From: Tsuneonella deserti
Lineage (GTDB): Bacteria; Pseudomonadota; Alphaproteobacteria; Sphingomonadales; Sphingomonadaceae
Direction of reading: 5' to 3'
Assembly (NCBI RefSeq): GCF_014644315.1
Contig: NZ_BMKL01000001.1
Span: 1,251,001 to 1,315,000, forward strand
Length of the DNA stretch: 64,000 nucleotides
Position numbers and translations under genes: made by a program. The notes under the pieces are model-generated. The model was not told the origin of the DNA, searched no databases, and saw nothing but the letters and a program-made list of their open reading frames with translations. Positions 16,102 to 25,343 of this stretch are shown here, piece by piece (within the stretch, counting starts at the first letter, position 1; each line of letters starts with the position of its first letter).

Positions 16102-16671
16102 ATGCAAATCTGGACAGGTCTCGGCAATCCCAGGCCGCAATACGCGATGCACCGGCATAACGTGGGCTTCATGGCGATCGACGTGATTGCGGAGATGCAC
16201 GGCTTCGGCCCTGTGCAGAAGAAATTTTCCGGATGGGTCCAGGAAGGCCGCATCGGTAGCCACAAGGTGCTGCTTTTGAAGCCAGCCACTTACATGAACG
16301 AGAGCGGCCGCGCGGTCGGGGAGGCGCTGCGCTTCTACAAGCTCGGCACCGAGGCCTTGACCGTATTTCATGACGAGCTCGATCTCGCCCCGTTCAAGGT
16401 GAAGGTCCGCACGGGTGGCGGACTAGCAGGGCACAACGGGTTGCGGTCGATAGACCAGCACCTCGGTCCCGACTTTCGCCGCGTGCGCATCGGCATCGGA
16501 CACCCGGGGCATAAGGACCGGGTGACCGGTCACGTGCTAGGCAATTACGCCAAGGCCGAGATGGACGACCTGGCCGACATGCTGGCGGCGATCGGAGCGG
16601 AGGCTGGCTGGCTGGCGGACGGGAACGACGCCCGCTTCATGAGCGACGTCGCGCTGCGTCAGCAGGGTTGA
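16102..16671 (+). CDS. pth: Peptidyl-tRNA hydrolase
   Basis: The enzyme releases peptides from peptidyl-tRNA dropped by stalled ribosomes. The 189-residue length is standard. Conserved pieces are IWTGLGNPRPQYAMHRHNVGF with the catalytic His around residue 20, LLLKPATYMNESG, VFHDELDLAPFKVKVRTGGG with the catalytic Asp, and AGHNGLRSIDQHLG. It converges on a small lipoprotein gene only 4 bp away. Confidence 0.97.
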   Translation: MQIWTGLGNPRPQYAMHRHNVGFMAIDVIAEMHGFGPVQKKFSGWVQEGRIGSHKVLLLKPATYMNESGRAVGEALRFYKLGTEALTVFHDELDLAPFKVKVRTGGGLAGHNGLRSIDQHLGPDFRRVRIGIGHPGHKDRVTGHVLGNYAKAEMDDLADMLAAIGAEAGWLADGNDARFMSDVALRQQG

Positions 16672-16675
16672 AGGA

Positions 16676-16903
16676 TCAGAGGTCGATCGAAGCGCCGGGC
16701 TTGGGGGTCCAGCCGAGCGCCCGCATGCACCCCACGAAGAAGTCCCGCCGGTCCTCCTCCTTGGACACACTGCCAAGCAGGTCCTGGCAGGACCGCTCCG
16801 CCTGCTTGAACGGCGTGCCGGGGCCGCCGCTCCAGTCTGACGAATTGGTCGTCTCGCAGGCGGCCAACATGCAGAGGAGAATTAGCGGCGCGGCCCTGTT
16901 CAT
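16676..16903 (-). CDS. Small lipoprotein of unknown function
   Basis: The 75-residue precursor has a lipoprotein signal (MNRAAPLILLCMLAAC, lipobox L-A-A-C, Cys16). The mature 60 residues contain two further cysteines in ERSCQDLLGS and FFVGCMRALGW, which could form a disulfide. It begins 3 bp after the stop of the mgtE-like gene on the same strand, so it is probably co-transcribed. I do not recognise a named family. Confidence 0.7.
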   Translation of the reverse strand: MNRAAPLILLCMLAACETTNSSDWSGGPGTPFKQAERSCQDLLGSVSKEEDRRDFFVGCMRALGWTPKPGASIDL

Positions 16904-16906
16904 GCG

Positions 16907-17956
16907 CTAGAGCATTAGAGTGGCGAGGGTCAGGAAGATACCCATGCTGGCGACATCGCTCGCCGTGGTGAGGAAAATGCTCGAAGCGGTCGCCGGGTCC
17001 GCGCCGAGGCGCTTGAGGATCATCGGGATCATCGCCCCGGCTATCCCCGACACCGTGCAAGCGATCAGCATCGCCAGGAACACCACTCCTGCCATCGTCA
17101 GAGGCGAGGCTTCCCCCTGCATCCGGGCGTAAATGAACATGCCCGCCCCGGCTGTCACGCCGACGAGCCCGCCGTTGAGGAAGCCGAGCATGCCTTCCTT
17201 GCGGACCATTCCCGGCTCCGCACCCGGCTTCACGTCGCCCAGGGTCATGCCCCGAAGGGTGACCGCCAGCGCCTGGCAGCCGGTATTGCCGGTCTGCCCG
17301 GCCATCACCGGCAGGAAGACGGCGAGAATCACCAGGCGGCTCAGCGTATCCTCGAACACGCCGACGACCGCGGCGGCGACGAAGGCGGTCAGGAGGTTCA
17401 CTTGCAGCCATGGGTGGCGCAGCTTGAGGCTTCGAGTCAGCGAGGTGCCGAGACGCTCTTCCTTGTCGACACCGACCATGCTGCCCGACTGGCCCGAGAT
17501 CTCGATCGCCCGGTTGGCAAAGAGGTCCGATCCACGGACGAGGCCGACGAGCCGGTCCTGCGCATCGACAATGGGATATACGGGGAAATGCTTGTGCAAC
17601 GCTTGCTTGAGGGCTTCACCCAAGGGCAGGTCCGCCTTGAGCGCAAACGGATCGCGCAGCATGACGCTTTCGAGCGTGGCGTCAGGCTGTGCCAGAAGCA
17701 TTTCGCGCATCACGACGAGGCCGAGCAGCCTGTTGGCCGGATCGACCACGTAGAGATACGTGATGAAGGCGGTCTTGACCTGTTCGCGCAGTGCCTCGGT
17801 GGTTTCCCGCACCGTGGCCTGGGGGCCGAACACCCCCACCGGCGGAGTCATCAGGTCGGCGATCGTTTCCGCCCTGGCGGCGCCAACGGTAGTCTCTGCT
17901 CCCTGCGGAGGCTCATAGAGACCGTCCGGATTAGCGATGGCAACGGCAGTAGACAT
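16907..17956 (-). CDS. MgtE-type magnesium transporter lacking the N domain
   Basis: The 349-residue protein starts at ATG 17956 (a TTG five codons earlier is possible). It has a pair of CBS domains at about residues 30-155 (TIADLMTPPVGVFGPQATVRET, then FPVYPIVDAQDRLVGLVRGSDL) and a five-helix membrane domain after about 175. That domain carries the MgtE signature FLPVMAGQTGNTGCQALAVTLRG and AGAMIPMILKRLGADPATAS. Canonical MgtE is about 450 residues with an N domain before the CBS pair; that domain is absent. It is likely an inner-membrane Mg2+ channel, although gating may differ. Confidence 0.87.
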   Translation of the reverse strand: MSTAVAIANPDGLYEPPQGAETTVGAARAETIADLMTPPVGVFGPQATVRETTEALREQVKTAFITYLYVVDPANRLLGLVVMREMLLAQPDATLESVMLRDPFALKADLPLGEALKQALHKHFPVYPIVDAQDRLVGLVRGSDLFANRAIEISGQSGSMVGVDKEERLGTSLTRSLKLRHPWLQVNLLTAFVAAAVVGVFEDTLSRLVILAVFLPVMAGQTGNTGCQALAVTLRGMTLGDVKPGAEPGMVRKEGMLGFLNGGLVGVTAGAGMFIYARMQGEASPLTMAGVVFLAMLIACTVSGIAGAMIPMILKRLGADPATASSIFLTTASDVASMGIFLTLATLML

Positions 17957-18278
17957 CGAGGATTCCCCCAACAGATCTTCGACTCGCGCGCACCCGGGCT
18001 GTTTTCTCGAAGGCTAGACTACCGGGCGCAGCGGATAAACTAATTCCGTTGGCCCACCGCTAGGTTCTGCCATCTTGTTGAAATGTCGAAACCTTTCGAT
18101 CTTGCGAGCAAGCGTCTCTTTAGCTAGGCGCCCCTCTGTTCTCCCCAGTTACGGGTAGGCATGTCGAAATCTTGATCTCCCGATGGTCGCTTCCGAGGAT
18201 ACGAGTGCCGGGATTATCGACATCGTGAACCAACAAGCTGCTGACGGATAAAGCCGTCGGAAAACAGGGTCGATAATA
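17957..18278. other. Intergenic region between mgtE and a small ORF
   Basis: The region holds the upstream sequence of the mgtE-like gene (minus) and of a short plus-strand ORF. No riboswitch of the M-box type was recognised. A perfect 9-bp inverted repeat, ATTATCGAC (18213-18221) and GTCGATAAT (18269-18277), brackets the segment just before the small ORF start and might fold in its leader. The minus-strand open frame here looks like chance. Confidence 0.35.
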
Positions 18279-18437
18279 ATGCTCTCGAAATTGATGTGTG
18301 CGCTCGATCGCCACAAACCCCGCCGTTCGCGGGCAGCGTGGGACGGGTCTCATTTCCGGACGAGCTGCAAATCCTCCGGCGCCCAGGTGATCCGGATCGC
18401 GCGCAAGCGGTGGCGCCAGGCCGAACCTGAAGCCTGA
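18279..18437 (+). CDS. Small hypothetical protein, 52 residues
   Basis: ATG 18279 is preceded by AGGG nine bases upstream and the frame ends at TGA 18435. The product is strongly basic (MLSKLMCALDRHKPRRSR..., then AAWDGSHFRTSCKSSG and a C-terminal IRIARKRWRQAEPEA). The pattern basic head, W-D-G, a short Cys-containing turn and basic R-W end resembles small sphingomonad proteins that normally have a CxxC pair; here only one Cys remains (SCKSSG). Function is unknown, and it may be decaying. Confidence 0.5.
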   Translation: MLSKLMCALDRHKPRRSRAAWDGSHFRTSCKSSGAQVIRIARKRWRQAEPEA

Positions 18438-18532
18438 CCGGATTCGGCCACTCGCTCCTGCGCTGCCACCTTCCTTTCGCGCATGGGACCCGCTAAGGGG
18501 CGCGGCTTCATCCCCACCATCCGGAGTTACCG

Positions 18533-19633
18533 ATGGGTTTCCGCTGCGGAATCGTCGGCCTGCCCAACGTCGGCAAGTCGACGCTGTTCAACGCCCTTAC
18601 CGAAACGCAGGCCGCCCAGGCCGCGAACTATCCCTTCTGCACGATCGAACCGAATGTCGGACAGGTTTCGGTGCCTGACGAGCGGTTGGAGAAGATCGCC
18701 TCGATCGCGAAGTCGGCCAAGATCATCCCGACCCAACTCGCGTTCGTGGACATTGCCGGACTCGTCAAAGGCGCCAGCAAGGGCGAAGGGCTCGGCAACC
18801 AGTTCCTTGGCAACATTCGCGAGGTGGACGCGATCGTCCACGTTCTGCGGTGCTTCGAAGACGATGACATCCAGCACGTGGCCAACAAGGTCGATCCGAT
18901 CGCGGACGCCGAGGTGGTCGAGACCGAACTGATGCTGTCCGACCTCGAAAGCCTCGAAAAGCGGGTGCCCGCTGCCGCCAAGAAAGCCGCCGCCGGCGAC
19001 AAGGAATCGAAGGTCATGGCGAGCGTGCTCGGCCAGGCGCTCGAATTGCTGCGCGAAGGCAAGCCGGCACGGCTCACGGAGCCGCGGGACGAAGAGGAGG
19101 CGCGCGTGTTCGCCCAGGCACAGCTGCTCACCGCCAAGCCGGTGCTCTACGTCTGCAACGTGGGCGAAGAGGATGCCGCGGAAGGCAACGCGCTTTCCGC
19201 CACGGTATTCGAAAAGGCCAAGACGGAAGGCGCCGAGGCCGTAGTGGTGTCGGCCGCCATCGAGAGCGAGCTGGTGTCGATGCCGCCCGAGGAGCGCGGC
19301 GAATATCTCGACGCGCTTGGCCTCACCGAAAGCGGTCTCAGCCGCGTTATCCGTGCGGGCTACAAGCTCCTCGGCCTCAAGACGTTCTTCACCGCCGGCC
19401 CCAAGGAAGCACGTGCCTGGACCTGTCCGGCGGCGGCCAAGGCTCCGCAGGCGGCGGGCGAGATCCACTCCGACTTCGAACGCGGTTTCATTCGCGCCGA
19501 AACGATCGCGTTCGACGATTACGTAGCGCTGGGCGGCGAAGCGGGCGCCCGTGAGGCCGGAAAGCTGCGGCAGGAGGGCAAGGAGTACCTCGTGCAGGAT
19601 GGCGACGTAATGCTGTTCAAGTTCAACGTCTAG
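18533..19633 (+). CDS. ychF: Redox-regulated ATPase/GTPase YchF (OLA1)
   Basis: The 366-residue P-loop protein binds ATP and associates with ribosomes. Walker A is GLPNVGKSTLFNAL at residues 8-21, followed by the family-specific NYPFCTIEPNVG, the DIAGLV switch (DxxG) and a coiled-coil insert around residues 130-200. The C-terminal TGS domain includes TFFTAGPKEARAWT and ends with the typical QDGDVMLFKFNV. GGAG lies 6 bp before the ATG. Confidence 0.97.
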   Translation: MGFRCGIVGLPNVGKSTLFNALTETQAAQAANYPFCTIEPNVGQVSVPDERLEKIASIAKSAKIIPTQLAFVDIAGLVKGASKGEGLGNQFLGNIREVDAIVHVLRCFEDDDIQHVANKVDPIADAEVVETELMLSDLESLEKRVPAAAKKAAAGDKESKVMASVLGQALELLREGKPARLTEPRDEEEARVFAQAQLLTAKPVLYVCNVGEEDAAEGNALSATVFEKAKTEGAEAVVVSAAIESELVSMPPEERGEYLDALGLTESGLSRVIRAGYKLLGLKTFFTAGPKEARAWTCPAAAKAPQAAGEIHSDFERGFIRAETIAFDDYVALGGEAGAREAGKLRQEGKEYLVQDGDVMLFKFNV

Positions 19634-19670
19634 CGCTGGCACCAATCGGCGCGCCGTCCGTTGGCCGCGG

Positions 19671-20468
19671 ATGACAGTCGATAAATCGCAAGGGTTCATC
19701 ACCCTCGTTCGCCTCGGCTACGCTGCGCGTGGGCTCGTTTACATCCTTCTCGGTTACATCGCGGTGAGCACGGCCGGCGAGGCTCGTGCCGGAGCTTCAT
19801 CGGCCTTCGATTACCTCCAGGAAGTGCCCCTCGGTTCAGTCCTGCTGTGGGTAGTCGCTGTCGGACTGCTCGCCTACGCGCTGTTCAAGTTCATATCGGC
19901 GCTTGGCGACATCCAGCATCGCGGCAGCGAGCCCAAGGGCGTGGTCAAACGAGTGGGGGACTTCGCCAGCGGGGTGGCGCACCTTTTTCTCGCTTATGCG
20001 GCCTGGCAATTTGCCAGCGGCGCCACGCATTCCGCCGACGGCGGGCAGAGCCAGGAGATGGCCGGGTCGCTGCTTGACTGGCAGATTGGCGCACTGGCGC
20101 TTGGGCTGGTGGGCGTCGGCTTCCTGGTTGGAGCCTTCATGCAAGCCAAGAGCGCCATAACCGCGAGCTTCATGAACCATATCGATGGTCGCGCCCCGAC
20201 TGGTGTCGAAGCAGTCGGCCGGGCCGGCAGTGCCGCGCGGGCGATCGTGTTTGCGTTGATCGGATTGTCGCTCGTCCAGTCGGCGTGGCTGTCGCAATCG
20301 GGCAAAGTGAAGGGACTGGGCGAAGCGATAATGGCCTTGCGGGACAACGGCCCGCTCTACACGCTCGTGGCCATCGGGCTGATGTTGTTCGGCGCATTCA
20401 GCCTGGTCACCGCGCGATACCGGATCATTCCCGATTTCAGTCGCAAGGACCTCAAGCCCAAGCTCTGA
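19671..20468 (+). CDS. DUF1206 family membrane protein
   Basis: The 265-residue protein shows six hydrophobic segments arranged as three repeated two-helix units. Each unit opens with a similar motif: LVRLGYAARGLVYILLG, VKRVGDFASGVAHLFLAYAAW and VGRAGSAARAIVFALIGLSL. This threefold repeat is the DUF1206 architecture. It follows ychF by 37 bp on the same strand and may be co-transcribed. No function has been assigned to the family. Confidence 0.85.
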   Translation: MTVDKSQGFITLVRLGYAARGLVYILLGYIAVSTAGEARAGASSAFDYLQEVPLGSVLLWVVAVGLLAYALFKFISALGDIQHRGSEPKGVVKRVGDFASGVAHLFLAYAAWQFASGATHSADGGQSQEMAGSLLDWQIGALALGLVGVGFLVGAFMQAKSAITASFMNHIDGRAPTGVEAVGRAGSAARAIVFALIGLSLVQSAWLSQSGKVKGLGEAIMALRDNGPLYTLVAIGLMLFGAFSLVTARYRIIPDFSRKDLKPKL

Positions 20469-20549
20469 CTGACCGCGAGCACCTCCCCCTTACCTCTGGC
20501 GCACGATGCGCTACAGGCACTGGCGCACGATTCACCGCCGGAGAGGGTC

Positions 20550-21014
20550 ATGGATTATTTCGAAGACATCGAAGTTGGCCGCAAGGCAAGCTTCGGGAAC
20601 TATCACGTCACCCGCGAGGAAGTGATCGAGTTCGCCTCGAAGTACGATCCCCAGCCCTTCCACCTCGATGACGAAGCCGCCGCGCAAACGCACTTCGGAC
20701 GTCTTTCGGCCAGCGGTTGGCACACCTGCGCGATGATGATGTCGATGCTGGTCGAAAACATGAAGTCACACCGGCAGGCGGGCCTCGGTTCACCGGGAAT
20801 GGACAACCTTCGCTGGACCAAGCCGGTCTATCCCGGCGATACGCTGAGGGTCGAGAGCGAGGTCATCTCCAAGCGGCGCAGCGCGTCGCGGCCCGAAATG
20901 GGCTTGTTCAAATCCTACGTGAAGGTGTTCAACCAGGACGACGAAACCGTGCTGGAGATGACCTCCAACGGCCTTATCCGCGTGCGCAATCCGGAAGCTC
21001 CGATAGAGGCCTAG
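20550..21014 (+). CDS. MaoC-like (R)-specific enoyl-CoA hydratase
   Basis: The 154-residue single hotdog-fold protein carries the hydratase-2 motif YDPQPFHLDDEAA, with the catalytic Asp and His of the MaoC family, preceded by YFEDIEVGRKASFG. This group hydrates trans-2-enoyl-CoA or similar thioesters; the chain-length preference is unknown. It converges on the lipoprotein gene 7 bp away. Confidence 0.88.
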   Translation: MDYFEDIEVGRKASFGNYHVTREEVIEFASKYDPQPFHLDDEAAAQTHFGRLSASGWHTCAMMMSMLVENMKSHRQAGLGSPGMDNLRWTKPVYPGDTLRVESEVISKRRSASRPEMGLFKSYVKVFNQDDETVLEMTSNGLIRVRNPEAPIEA

Positions 21015-21021
21015 CTCACCG

Positions 21022-21537
21022 TCAGCTCCCGCATTGGGCGGTGCCGTCCTCCTGGTAGACGATCTGGTCATGATCGTTGCGCAGGACGAGCCGTGCCGGA
21101 TAGTTGACGGTTTCGATCCCCGACTGCTTGCCCTCCTCGCTCGCAAGATCGAGGATGAAGGACCACGCTCCGCCGGTATACTTGCCCTTGGCGCCGAGCG
21201 GCAGGTCGCCGCTGCCGGCGTCCGGGGCGAACACGACGATCTTGTTGTCGATCTTCATGAAACCCCGTTCCGCCTGGAGCAGGGCGACCGTCGCGATCCC
21301 CTTGCCCGGGGCGAAGCTGCAGCCGGCGCCGAACATGTCAAATTTTTCGATATCGGGCATCCCGATCGTGCCAGGTTGTACCGGCGTCGGTGGCGGGACC
21401 TGCGCGGCTTCGACCGCGGCCACGTCCGCCTCATCCATCCGCGCCCGCTCGGAAGGAGAAAGTTCTTCGTTCCCGCATGAGGCGACAAGGAGAGCCAGAC
21501 AGGAAATCGAGGGCAGGCGCATGAAGGACAGGTGCAT
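21022..21537 (-). CDS. Hypothetical lipoprotein, formerly coupled to mutL
   Basis: From ATG 21537 the precursor is 171 residues with a lipoprotein signal (LPSISCLALLVASC, lipobox V-A-S-C). GGAG lies 7 bp upstream, and the ATG overlaps the stop of the mutL remnant as TGATG, which supports this start over TTG 21540 and ATG 21522. The mature part has a proline-rich linker (VPPPTPVQPGT), then a compact domain with two cysteines (GAGCSFAPG and the C-terminal QCGS). It resembles uncharacterised sphingomonad lipoproteins that follow mutL. Function is unknown. Confidence 0.75.
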   Translation of the reverse strand: MHLSFMRLPSISCLALLVASCGNEELSPSERARMDEADVAAVEAAQVPPPTPVQPGTIGMPDIEKFDMFGAGCSFAPGKGIATVALLQAERGFMKIDNKIVVFAPDAGSGDLPLGAKGKYTGGAWSFILDLASEEGKQSGIETVNYPARLVLRNDHDQIVYQEDGTAQCGS

Positions 21538-21590
21538 CAATGTCTCCCGAACAGTTTTTCGACGTCTTCCATGCGCAGCTTAACCGATGT
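21537..21590 (-). pseudogene. mutL': Remnant of a mutL 3' end
   Basis: Read on the minus strand, 17 codons encode TSVKLRMEDVEKLFGRH followed by TGA. This matches the C-terminus of the intact MutL in this window (TWVKLPLEDVEKLFGRK) at 13 of 17 residues. At DNA level the last 48 bases agree at 34 positions, with most differences in third codon positions, so it is a diverged homologue and not a fresh duplication. No MutL similarity could be followed further upstream. Its stop overlaps the lipoprotein start (TGATG). Confidence 0.8.
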
Positions 21591-21712
21591 CCACGCCAAT
21601 AACCGCGTTCCGCTTCGGTCGTTTCTGGCAAGGCGTCAACATCTGGCAATGAGTGGAGAACGGACGGATGATGCTCTGGTATCCCACCTCCGATTAGGGC
21701 AGTAGCGATGCT

Positions 21713-22066
21713 ATGAAAAATGATGAGAAGATCGCGCCGGTGGCCGCTGTAGCAGGCTTTGGCGGACTATTTGCGGCAGCCGCCTGTTGCGTCCTTCCCC
21801 TCGCGCTTGCTGGCGTCGGGGTTGGTGCAAGCTCGCTTGCATCGCTTAGCCCGCTCCATGCCCCTCTTTCGGCCATTGCCCTGCTCGCGGTCATCGCTGG
21901 TTGGTATTTTTACGCGAAGAGAAGGCGGGCCTGTGCTGCCGACTCCAGTTGCGAGCAACCATCGCGAGCGACCGTCCCGCTCTTGGTTCTCGCAACCGTG
22001 CTCGTGACGATTTCAGGTATCTGGCCTTTCATCGAAGCGCCGTTAATGCGGGTGTTCCAACCGTGA
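21713..22066 (+). CDS. merT: MerT-like mercuric ion transporter
   Basis: The 117-residue inner-membrane protein has three hydrophobic helices. Helix 1 holds the vicinal pair AAACCVLPLALAG (Cys25-Cys26), and the cytoplasmic loop after helix 2 holds a second pair (RRACAADSSC, Cys74 and Cys80), as in MerT, which passes Hg2+ inward between cysteine pairs. The start ATG has only a weak ribosome-binding site. Codon use is less GC-biased than in the neighbours. It overlaps the GDCCVFC gene by 4 bp. No merA, merP, merR or merB is present, so Hg2+ import with nothing visible to reduce it is odd; another thiophilic ion may be the substrate. Confidence 0.85.
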   Translation: MKNDEKIAPVAAVAGFGGLFAAAACCVLPLALAGVGVGASSLASLSPLHAPLSAIALLAVIAGWYFYAKRRRACAADSSCEQPSRATVPLLVLATVLVTISGIWPFIEAPLMRVFQP

Positions 22067-22284
22067 TCGAACTGACCTCCACCCTCACTTGTCCTACCTG
22101 CGGAGGAGTTTCCTCCGAGGAAATGCCAACTAACGCGTGCTGGTTCTTCTACGACTGCGCGCATTGCTCTGCAAAGCTTCGCCCATTGGCTGGCGACTGC
22201 TGCGTTTTCTGTTCTTATGGTGATGTTCCGTGCCCTCCCATCCAAGAGGCGCGGGCGACAGGAACTTCTGCGAGTTGCTGCTGA
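22063..22284 (+). CDS. GDCCVxC-domain protein
   Basis: The GTG start overlaps the merT stop (GTGA). The 73-residue soluble protein has 11 cysteines: CPTC (10-13), a central DCAHC (31-35), the diagnostic GDCCVFCSYG (45-53) and a C-terminal SCC. This small family occurs beside mer-type and thiol-metabolism genes, and some members carry selenocysteine in the GDCC motif; here both are ordinary TGC codons. The cysteine pattern suggests metal binding or handing on of a metal from MerT. Function is unproven. Confidence 0.82.
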   Translation: MIELTSTLTCPTCGGVSSEEMPTNACWFFYDCAHCSAKLRPLAGDCCVFCSYGDVPCPPIQEARATGTSASCC

Positions 22285-22306
22285 AGGCTCTCAAGAACTA
22301 AGCGCT

Positions 22307-24094
22307 TCATTTCCTTCCAAAAAGCTTCTCAACATCCTCCAAGGGCAACTTAACCCACGTGGGGCGCCCGTGGTTGCACTGGCCCGATCGGGGCGTTCGC
22401 TCCATCTGACGGAGAAGGGCGTTCATTTCGGCGACCGACAAGGTCCGCCCCGCCCTGACAGAGCCGTGGCAAGCCATCGTAGCCAGTACCAGGTCGAGCT
22501 TTTCGCCTAACAACAGCGCCTCGCCATGCTGGGCGATGTCGTCGGCCAGATCCTGGAGCAGTTTCGCGGGATCGGCTTTCGCAAGCGCGTGGGGCAGGCT
22601 GCGAACCAGCATGGCTGCGGGACCGAACCGCTCCATGGCGAGGCCCATGGCAGCGAGCTTGCCGGCGGCAGCTTCGAGGCGGTCGCAATCGGTCTCGTCC
22701 AGTTCGACGACCTCCGGGATGAGCATGGCTTGTGCGCGGGCGGTGGCCTCCCCTGCCCCGGCGGCTCGCAGGCCTTCGAGAACGAGCCGCTCGTGCGCCG
22801 CGTGCTGGTCCACCAGAACCAGGCCGTCCGCGGCCTCGGCCACGATGTAGGTATTGGCGACTTGGCCACGGGCGATCCCGAGGGGGTAATGAGCAGCCTC
22901 CTCCCCGACGGGTGAGGCGGGCTCGGCCCGGCCCGCCGGGGCCGCCAGGCTTTCTTCGTAAGGAGCGCGCCAGGGCATTGCGGACTCCCGTACCGACATG
23001 GGCGCTTCGGACCATTCACGCTCGCCGAAAATCGAGCTGGTCGCGGGCGCGGGCTCGACCGTCCACCGCCCCATCGCTGACGCGTCCGGCGCCTGGGCAC
23101 TTCGCCGGTCGCCGCTGCCGAGCGCCTGCCGCAGGCCGGACACGATGAAGCCACGCACTGCTTGTGGATCGCGAAACCGCACTTCTGTCTTTGCGGGATG
23201 TACGTTCACGTCCACATCCTCGGGCGGCAAGTCGAGGAACAGCGCCAGTACGGCGTGACGGTCCCGCGCCAGCATATCGGCATAGGCACCGCGCACGGCG
23301 CCTACCAGCAGCCGGTCCTTCACAGGCCGCCGGTTGACGAACAGGTACTGGTGATCGGCTACGCCCCTGTTGTACGTGGGCAACCCGGCGATACCGCTCA
23401 GGCGCATCGTGCCACGCTGGACATCGATCCCGACCCCATTGTCCTTAAGCTCGCGCGCGACGATCTGAGCGACCCGGTCGACCGAATCCTGTCCGGCCTG
23501 GAGCGCAAGTATGCGACGCTCGCCGTGACCCAGCGTAAAGCCGATGTCCGGCCGGGCCAGCGCAAGGCGGCGAACGATATCGAGGCAGGCCGCGTACTCG
23601 CTGCGTGCGGAGCGCAGGAACTTGCGCCGCGCCGGGACTTTGCCGAACAACTGTTCGATGCGAACCCGCGTGCCAGGCGGCAATGCAGCCGGGCCCTGAC
23701 CGATCGTTTCCCCATGATCGAGGGTCACGCGCCAACCTTCGGCCGCCCCCCGCGAACGGCTTTCGAGGGTGAAGCGAGAGACGCTGGCGATGGAGGGCAA
23801 CGCTTCGCCCCTGAAGCCAAGCGTCGCGACCAGTTCGATGCTTTCGTCAGGCAGTTTGGATGTGGCATGCCGTTCCAGCGCGAGAGCCATTTCGGCCGGC
23901 GTCATTCCGCAGCCGTCGTCGGTTACCTCGACCACTGAAAGGCCTCCATCCGCGAGCAGGATGGAGATCCGGCTGGCGCCAGCGTCGATGGCGTTTTCGA
24001 CGAGCTCCTTGAGAGCAGCCGCCGGACGTTCCACCACTTCGCCGGCGGCGATGCGGTTGACGAGACTTTCGGGAAGGCGGCGAATTTCAGCCAT
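22307..24094 (-). CDS. mutL: DNA mismatch repair protein MutL
   Basis: MutL (595 residues) couples MutS recognition to strand processing. The N-terminal GHKL ATPase shows LPESLVNRIAAGEVVERP, ELVENAIDAGA, DDGCGM and ATSKL...TLGFRGEALPSI. The C-terminal dimerisation domain begins near residue 400 (PLGIARGQVANTYIV, then LVLVDQHAAHERL) and ends with MACHGSVRAGR and TPRSGQCNHGRPTW. The endonuclease motif DQHAAHERL is present. The final 14 codons use TTG, CTT, TTT, GGA, AGG and AAA, unlike the GC-rich rest of the gene, which supports replacement of the 3' tail. Confidence 0.97.
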   Translation of the reverse strand: MAEIRRLPESLVNRIAAGEVVERPAAALKELVENAIDAGASRISILLADGGLSVVEVTDDGCGMTPAEMALALERHATSKLPDESIELVATLGFRGEALPSIASVSRFTLESRSRGAAEGWRVTLDHGETIGQGPAALPPGTRVRIEQLFGKVPARRKFLRSARSEYAACLDIVRRLALARPDIGFTLGHGERRILALQAGQDSVDRVAQIVARELKDNGVGIDVQRGTMRLSGIAGLPTYNRGVADHQYLFVNRRPVKDRLLVGAVRGAYADMLARDRHAVLALFLDLPPEDVDVNVHPAKTEVRFRDPQAVRGFIVSGLRQALGSGDRRSAQAPDASAMGRWTVEPAPATSSIFGEREWSEAPMSVRESAMPWRAPYEESLAAPAGRAEPASPVGEEAAHYPLGIARGQVANTYIVAEAADGLVLVDQHAAHERLVLEGLRAAGAGEATARAQAMLIPEVVELDETDCDRLEAAAGKLAAMGLAMERFGPAAMLVRSLPHALAKADPAKLLQDLADDIAQHGEALLLGEKLDLVLATMACHGSVRAGRTLSVAEMNALLRQMERTPRSGQCNHGRPTWVKLPLEDVEKLFGRK

Positions 24095-24196
24095 CAGCCC
24101 GGCCTAGCGACCAACGGTCGGAATTTCGAGCCGACCCGTTCACTTTGCGGGGGAAGCGGGCACAATTTTTTGGCTTTCTAAAGCATGATTATCTAA

Positions 24197-25330
<1,134 letters not shown>

Positions 25331-25343
25331 GGGAAGAGTTGAG

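Noticed and set aside
17957..18278. Magnesium riboswitch upstream of mgtE
   Set aside because: No M-box-like conserved helices could be recognised in the leader.
22198..22219. Selenocysteine in the GDCCVFC motif
   Set aside because: Both cysteine positions are TGC codons and no in-frame TGA occurs.
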